Shown here one piece after another: positions 31,749 through 34,954 of a stretch of DNA of 34,954 nucleotides. How positions within the stretch are numbered: position 1 is the first letter of the stretch; each line of letters opens with the position of its first letter. Position numbers and translations under genes: made by a program. Source of the DNA: Acinetobacter sp. UBA3106 (lineage in GTDB: Bacteria; Pseudomonadota; Gammaproteobacteria; Pseudomonadales; Moraxellaceae); NCBI GenBank assembly GCA_002365595.1, contig DFAM01000013.1, positions 896 to 35,849 on the forward strand, given 5' to 3'. The notes beneath the pieces were generated by a model. It saw nothing but the letters and a program-made list of their open reading frames with translations, did not search any database and was not told where the DNA came from.

Positions 31749-33206
31749 ATGGACATGCTAGATTCTCCCTTTTTTGAAATCTCCCCTATCGCGATGTGGC
31801 TTGAAGACTATAGTGAAGTCAAAAAACAATTCGATATCTGGCGTGAACAAGGCGTGCAAGATCTTTTAAAGTTTTTACAGCAAGACCAATCGCGCATTCT
31901 CCAATGTGCCAGAAAAATTAAAATCTTGCGGGTAAATGCAAAAACACTGGAACTGTATCAGGCCAAAGATCTGGATCAGCTGTGCCAAAATCTGGAATCG
32001 GTCTTTAAAGCAGATATGACCCAAACCCATATCAAGGAACTGGTCGCCTTATGGAATGGCGAAACGCATTTCTCCCATTCTGCCGTGAATTACACCCTGA
32101 CAGGCAAACGTCTGGATATCCAGCTCAAAGGCATTGTGCTGCCGCAACATAAACAGGACTTGTCCTTAGTCTTAATTACCACTGAAGATATTACTGCTTA
32201 TACTGAAGCCTGCCGTCTTGAAGAGCAAAGCCGTCATCTTGCAGAGGCGCGCTTTACTTATTCTCCGACCTCACTTTGGGTAGAAGATTTCAGCCGAATC
32301 AAACTAAAATTAGATCAGCTTCGTATTTTGGGCATTGAAGACTTTGTAACCTTTCTAGATGTACATCCCGATTTTGTGCAGGAATGCATTAAAGAGATCG
32401 TGATTCTTGATGTCAATCAGGCCACGCTAGATTTGTTCGGCGCCTCAAGTAAAGAGATTCTATTTAAAAACATTCATAAAGTTTTTGCTGAAGAAATGGT
32501 ACAAACTTTTAGAGAACAATTGATTGAACTGTGGAATGGTCATCTGCATCATCAACGTGAAGCGGTAAATTACGCCATTGATGGCAGTATTCGTCATGTA
32601 CTGCTGCAATTTACCGTATTTCCAGATTATCTAGATGACTGGGGCATTGTACAGGTTGCCCTGACTGATATTACGGCACGCAAAAAAGCTGAAAATTATC
32701 TGGAATATTTAGGCAAGCATGATGTGCTGACTAAACTATGTAACCGTTCTTTTTATATGGCAGAACTGAACCGGCTTGAACGCAATCTATTGCGTCCAAT
32801 TTCTTGTATTTTTATGGATTTAAATGGACTAAAAGCCCTGAATGACAGTCTTGGCCATGATGCAGGAGACAGTGTATTACGCCGAATGGGCAACATTCTG
32901 AACCAGCTGATTCAACATACCCCCTATTCAGCTTCACGCATTGGCGGAGACGAGTTTGTGGTACTTTTACCTGGTGCAGATGAAGCAGCGCTACAAAATT
33001 GTTTGCAAAGCCTGCATGAGTTGTTATCGGTCGATAATCAATTTTATTCCACTCAGCCCATGAGCCTGTCTATTGGTCATGCCACAAGTTTTGAGCAAGA
33101 ACGGATAGATGACATGCTTAAGCGTGCTGACCTGGACATGTATCATCAAAAAAGAAATTATTATCAGAACCATGATAGACGAAGCCATCCTGATAGCACA
33201 AATTAA
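31749..33206 (+). CDS. Diguanylate cyclase with a duplicated PAS-like sensor module
   Basis: A 485-residue protein. Residues 8-150 and 168-310 are two copies of one PAS-like sensor module: SPIAMWLEDYS and SPTSLWVEDFS, LWNG at 101 and at 261, and VNY at 113 and at 273, all offset by exactly 160 residues. A GGDEF domain follows (about 320-475), with DVLTKLCNRSFY, FMDLNGLKALNDSLGHDAGD and an intact GGDEF at 399-403, so it probably makes cyclic di-GMP. The allosteric RxxD site usually just before GGDEF is absent, so product inhibition through it is unlikely. There are no membrane helices; it is cytoplasmic. The ligand of the sensor modules is unknown. The ribosome-binding site is weak. Confidence 0.9.
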   Translation: MDMLDSPFFEISPIAMWLEDYSEVKKQFDIWREQGVQDLLKFLQQDQSRILQCARKIKILRVNAKTLELYQAKDLDQLCQNLESVFKADMTQTHIKELVALWNGETHFSHSAVNYTLTGKRLDIQLKGIVLPQHKQDLSLVLITTEDITAYTEACRLEEQSRHLAEARFTYSPTSLWVEDFSRIKLKLDQLRILGIEDFVTFLDVHPDFVQECIKEIVILDVNQATLDLFGASSKEILFKNIHKVFAEEMVQTFREQLIELWNGHLHHQREAVNYAIDGSIRHVLLQFTVFPDYLDDWGIVQVALTDITARKKAENYLEYLGKHDVLTKLCNRSFYMAELNRLERNLLRPISCIFMDLNGLKALNDSLGHDAGDSVLRRMGNILNQLIQHTPYSASRIGGDEFVVLLPGADEAALQNCLQSLHELLSVDNQFYSTQPMSLSIGHATSFEQERIDDMLKRADLDMYHQKRNYYQNHDRRSHPDSTN

Positions 33207-33236
33207 AGGACGTAAAACCCTTTGTAATACTGCAAT

Positions 33237-33267
33237 AAAAAAGCCATGGTCAGACCATGGCTTTTTT
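33237..33267. terminator. Bidirectional terminator after the cyclase gene
   Basis: A perfect 14-bp stem (A6-GCCATGGT / ACCATGGC-T6) with a CAG loop between two convergent genes; A and T tracts on both sides let it act on both strands. Confidence 0.9.
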
Positions 33268-33278
33268 ATACGAAGAAT

Positions 33279-33458
33279 TTAACGTTTGCCCATAGAACGG
33301 CGTGTACCACGTGGCGGCATCCAGGTACGATCAGCATAGCGCTGAGGTTTGGGACGTAAATCTTCCAATACTTCATCGGAGGAATTCTCATCTGCCTTTT
33401 TGATCGGAAACGGTAAATTCACCAATGGTTTTTTCTTGGGAGTATTTTGGGTGCTCAT
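33279..33458 (-). CDS. Small basic protein of unknown function (59 aa)
   Basis: I do not recognise a named family. The 59-residue protein is strongly basic at both ends (TPKKKPL near the start; RTWMPPRGTRRSMGKR at the end) with an acidic middle (ENSSDEVLEDL), no membrane helix and no signal peptide; it looks largely disordered and could bind RNA or DNA. The start is ATG 33458 (MSTQNTPKK), with a GAG eight bases upstream; a GTG three codons earlier is possible. The stop abuts the bidirectional terminator at 33237-33267, which supports it as a real transcription unit. Confidence 0.65.
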   Translation of the reverse strand: MSTQNTPKKKPLVNLPFPIKKADENSSDEVLEDLRPKPQRYADRTWMPPRGTRRSMGKR

Positions 33459-33878
33459 ATGATTCACTCAAGGATTTCTGCAACATATTGTACGGAAAAA
33501 TGCCTCTTAGTGCGAGATGGGATTTTAACTCTACGTATCATCAATTTATTTATGTGAGTGAGGGACCCGGTTTTAACTGCATCCTAATGACTATTAATCA
33601 CATCTGCCCTTCATAAAAGCTGCTTTAATGCGTTAAAAATATATAAATATGCTTTCATTTTTGACCGACTTTTGACTGTATGAATTTTACCCAACGGTAA
33701 AAAAAACATGTTACATAAATTTATTTTTCTTTATGTTATTGAAACAAAATAGCTAATTTTTTACATGAATACTACCCGATTAATATTTTTTAGTAACAAA
33801 ATGAATTTTCTCTAAATATAGAATAAGAAAAGTGAACGAAAAAAACTAATAATCGCAAAATGGACATGGAGTCCCTGA
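33459..33878. other. Divergent intergenic region before the OmpW-type gene
   Basis: 420 bp with no gene. A 7-bp hairpin (TTTTACC / GGTAAAA, loop CAAC) at 33685-33702 is the only symmetric element seen; a regulator site or leader hairpin are both possible. The AT-rich stretch 33640-33860 presumably carries the promoter of the outer-membrane gene, but no clear -35/-10 pair is evident. Confidence 0.4.
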
Positions 33879-34954
33879 ATGAAAAAAACCTTACTTTGCA
33901 TGATGTCGTCTCTTGCTGCCCTGCCCGCCGTGAGCTATGCCGATTCTCCGTATTTTAGTTTACAAGATGGAGATGGCTTTAAACGCTTTTCTGTTTCTGT
34001 CGGCGCACTACATGTTATGCCTCAAGGTAAAGCCCAACCTTTTCAAGTCAATACTGCAGTTAAAAATGGTGAAATTTCCAGGAATGGAGATATTCAGGTT
34101 GATACCGTATTAAACAATCTCAATCCCGAGGTCAATCAGACTACGCTTGCCACGGTTTTAAGAGGTTTGGGCTTTTTTACCGGCGGTCAACTGGGAAGCG
34201 GGCTGAGTGGTAGCTCACAGATTCAGGGGCTGGAGGAGTGGAATAATCCCGGTACAGGTCTGGAAGCAGATGATGTTACTACGCTGGGGATCATGACCAA
34301 TTACTTCTTTACCGATCATGTTTCTTTTGAAATGAAAGCCGGCATTCCACCTAAAGTAGACTTACAGGGTAAAGGGAAAATTTATGCACCCTTTGCTGCT
34401 GTGGCAACCCCACAAATTGGTAGTTTACCTTTAGAATTTCTTAATATTGATCTGAAAAATGATATTTTTATTACAGATTTGGAGGCACATGGACCTGCTG
34501 CTTCGGCACGTGCCTGGACACCCGCCTTTGAATTCCAATATCATTTTGGTAAAACCGGGGTCAATAAATTCCGTCCTTATGTCGGTTTAGGGGTAATGTA
34601 TGCTTATTTTAACGAGCTGGAAATTAACCCGCGTACTGAACAGGACTTGATTGCAGCCGGTCATATGATTGCCAATATCAAAGAAGGCAATGCCGGAGCT
34701 TCACTCGAAGGCAAACCTAGTAAAGCCAATCCTACAGTAGACCTTGAAGCAACCGATACAATTGCTCCAATTGCGACTGTCGGTTTCACCTATGATTTTA
34801 ATGAGCGCTGGTTCGCAGTGGGTTCAGTCTCATATGCCCACATGAAAAATGAAACCACCATTACAGTCAGTGATGCAACTCACGGCGAGCTCATCCGCTC
34901 GAAAGCAGATATTGAAATTAATCCTTTATTGGCCTATGCCGGTGTAGGGATGCG
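33879..34954 (+). CDS. OmpW-family outer membrane protein, long form (3' end outside window)
   Basis: Open to the window edge: 358 complete codons plus two bases. A signal peptide covers residues 1-22 (MKKTLLCMMSSLAALPAVSYA, cleaved before DSPYF). The family pattern of OmpW is visible: an early FSVSVGALHVMPQG strand, TTLGIMTNYFFTDHVSFEMKAGIPP, EFQYHFGKTGVNKFRPYVGLGVMYAYF, and late TVGFTYDFNERWFAVGSVSYAHM and INPLLAYAGVG strands. E. coli OmpW has 212 residues; this one is already over 350, because of long inserts after the first strand (about residues 45-120) and in later loops. OmpW-type barrels pass small hydrophobic molecules through the outer membrane. TGGAG lies seven bases before ATG 33879. 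Confidence 0.88.
   Translation, partial: MKKTLLCMMSSLAALPAVSYADSPYFSLQDGDGFKRFSVSVGALHVMPQGKAQPFQVNTAVKNGEISRNGDIQVDTVLNNLNPEVNQTTLATVLRGLGFFTGGQLGSGLSGSSQIQGLEEWNNPGTGLEADDVTTLGIMTNYFFTDHVSFEMKAGIPPKVDLQGKGKIYAPFAAVATPQIGSLPLEFLNIDLKNDIFITDLEAHGPAASARAWTPAFEFQYHFGKTGVNKFRPYVGLGVMYAYFNELEINPRTEQDLIAAGHMIANIKEGNAGASLEGKPSKANPTVDLEATDTIAPIATVGFTYDFNERWFAVGSVSYAHMKNETTITVSDATHGELIRSKADIEINPLLAYAGVGM

Noticed and set aside
33425..33616. 63-codon frame on the plus strand after the small basic gene
   Set aside because: It runs antisense through the start of the basic gene, lacks a ribosome-binding site and resembles nothing.

Overview
The window reads as a chromosomal segment from an Acinetobacter species (Gammaproteobacteria, Moraxellaceae). 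The inference rests on the gene order nudJ-mnmA-hflD-purB, the paired diaminobutyrate aminotransferase/decarboxylase genes (dat-ddc), the long-form PstA/PstC/GAPDH proteins, an A1S_2505-like protein, and moderately AT-rich DNA with many short A/T-flanked terminators. It looks like ordinary core chromosome with small accessory insertions. No prophage, CRISPR array, rRNA or tRNA gene was recognised.

Layout. 1-375: one end of an insertion sequence with an ISNCY-like transposase, cut by the window edge. 682-4766 (+): nudJ, mnmA, hflD and purB (nucleotide pool, tRNA thiolation, purine synthesis), with a 266-bp MITE-like palindromic element between hflD and purB. 4859-6736: a small unknown gene, a possible 43-codon ORF, a DUF2238-type membrane protein, and a b-type cytochrome gene convergent with it and overlapping it. 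6861-8581 (-): an unanchored SohB-like protease and an unrecognised four-helix membrane protein. 8676-13508 (-): the phosphate uptake operon pstS-pstC-pstA-pstB, with a likely PHO box upstream of pstS and an intercistronic terminator after pstS. 13976-16484: a Rieske oxygenase and a convergent aromatic-acid-type MFS transporter, plausibly one small catabolic module. 16653-19562 (-): dat-ddc, making 1,3-diaminopropane from aspartate semialdehyde through diaminobutyrate. 20040-21498 (+): a periplasmic SIMPL protein and a PAP2 phosphatase. 21563-23940 (-): obgE-proB. 24218-28169 (-): an HxlR regulator, a long GAPDH, a RarD-like transporter and a lipocalin. 28288-30312 (-): uvrB. 30313-30783: intergenic DNA with a run of four hairpins. 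30784-33206 (+): a macro-like A1S_2505-family protein and a diguanylate cyclase with a duplicated sensor module. 33279-33458 (-): a small basic protein. 33879-end (+): an unusually long OmpW-family outer membrane protein, cut by the window edge.

Most transcription units end in clear intrinsic terminators, and these define the operons well. I found no convincing new multi-gene system. The items most worth following up are the MITE-like element (3086-3351), the four-hairpin repeat (30497-30613), the 160-residue internal duplication in the diguanylate cyclase, the macro-like gene, the 14-bp inverted repeat between pstS and the Rieske gene, and the unrecognised membrane protein beside the pst operon. 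All family assignments come from reading motifs by eye; no database search was run.
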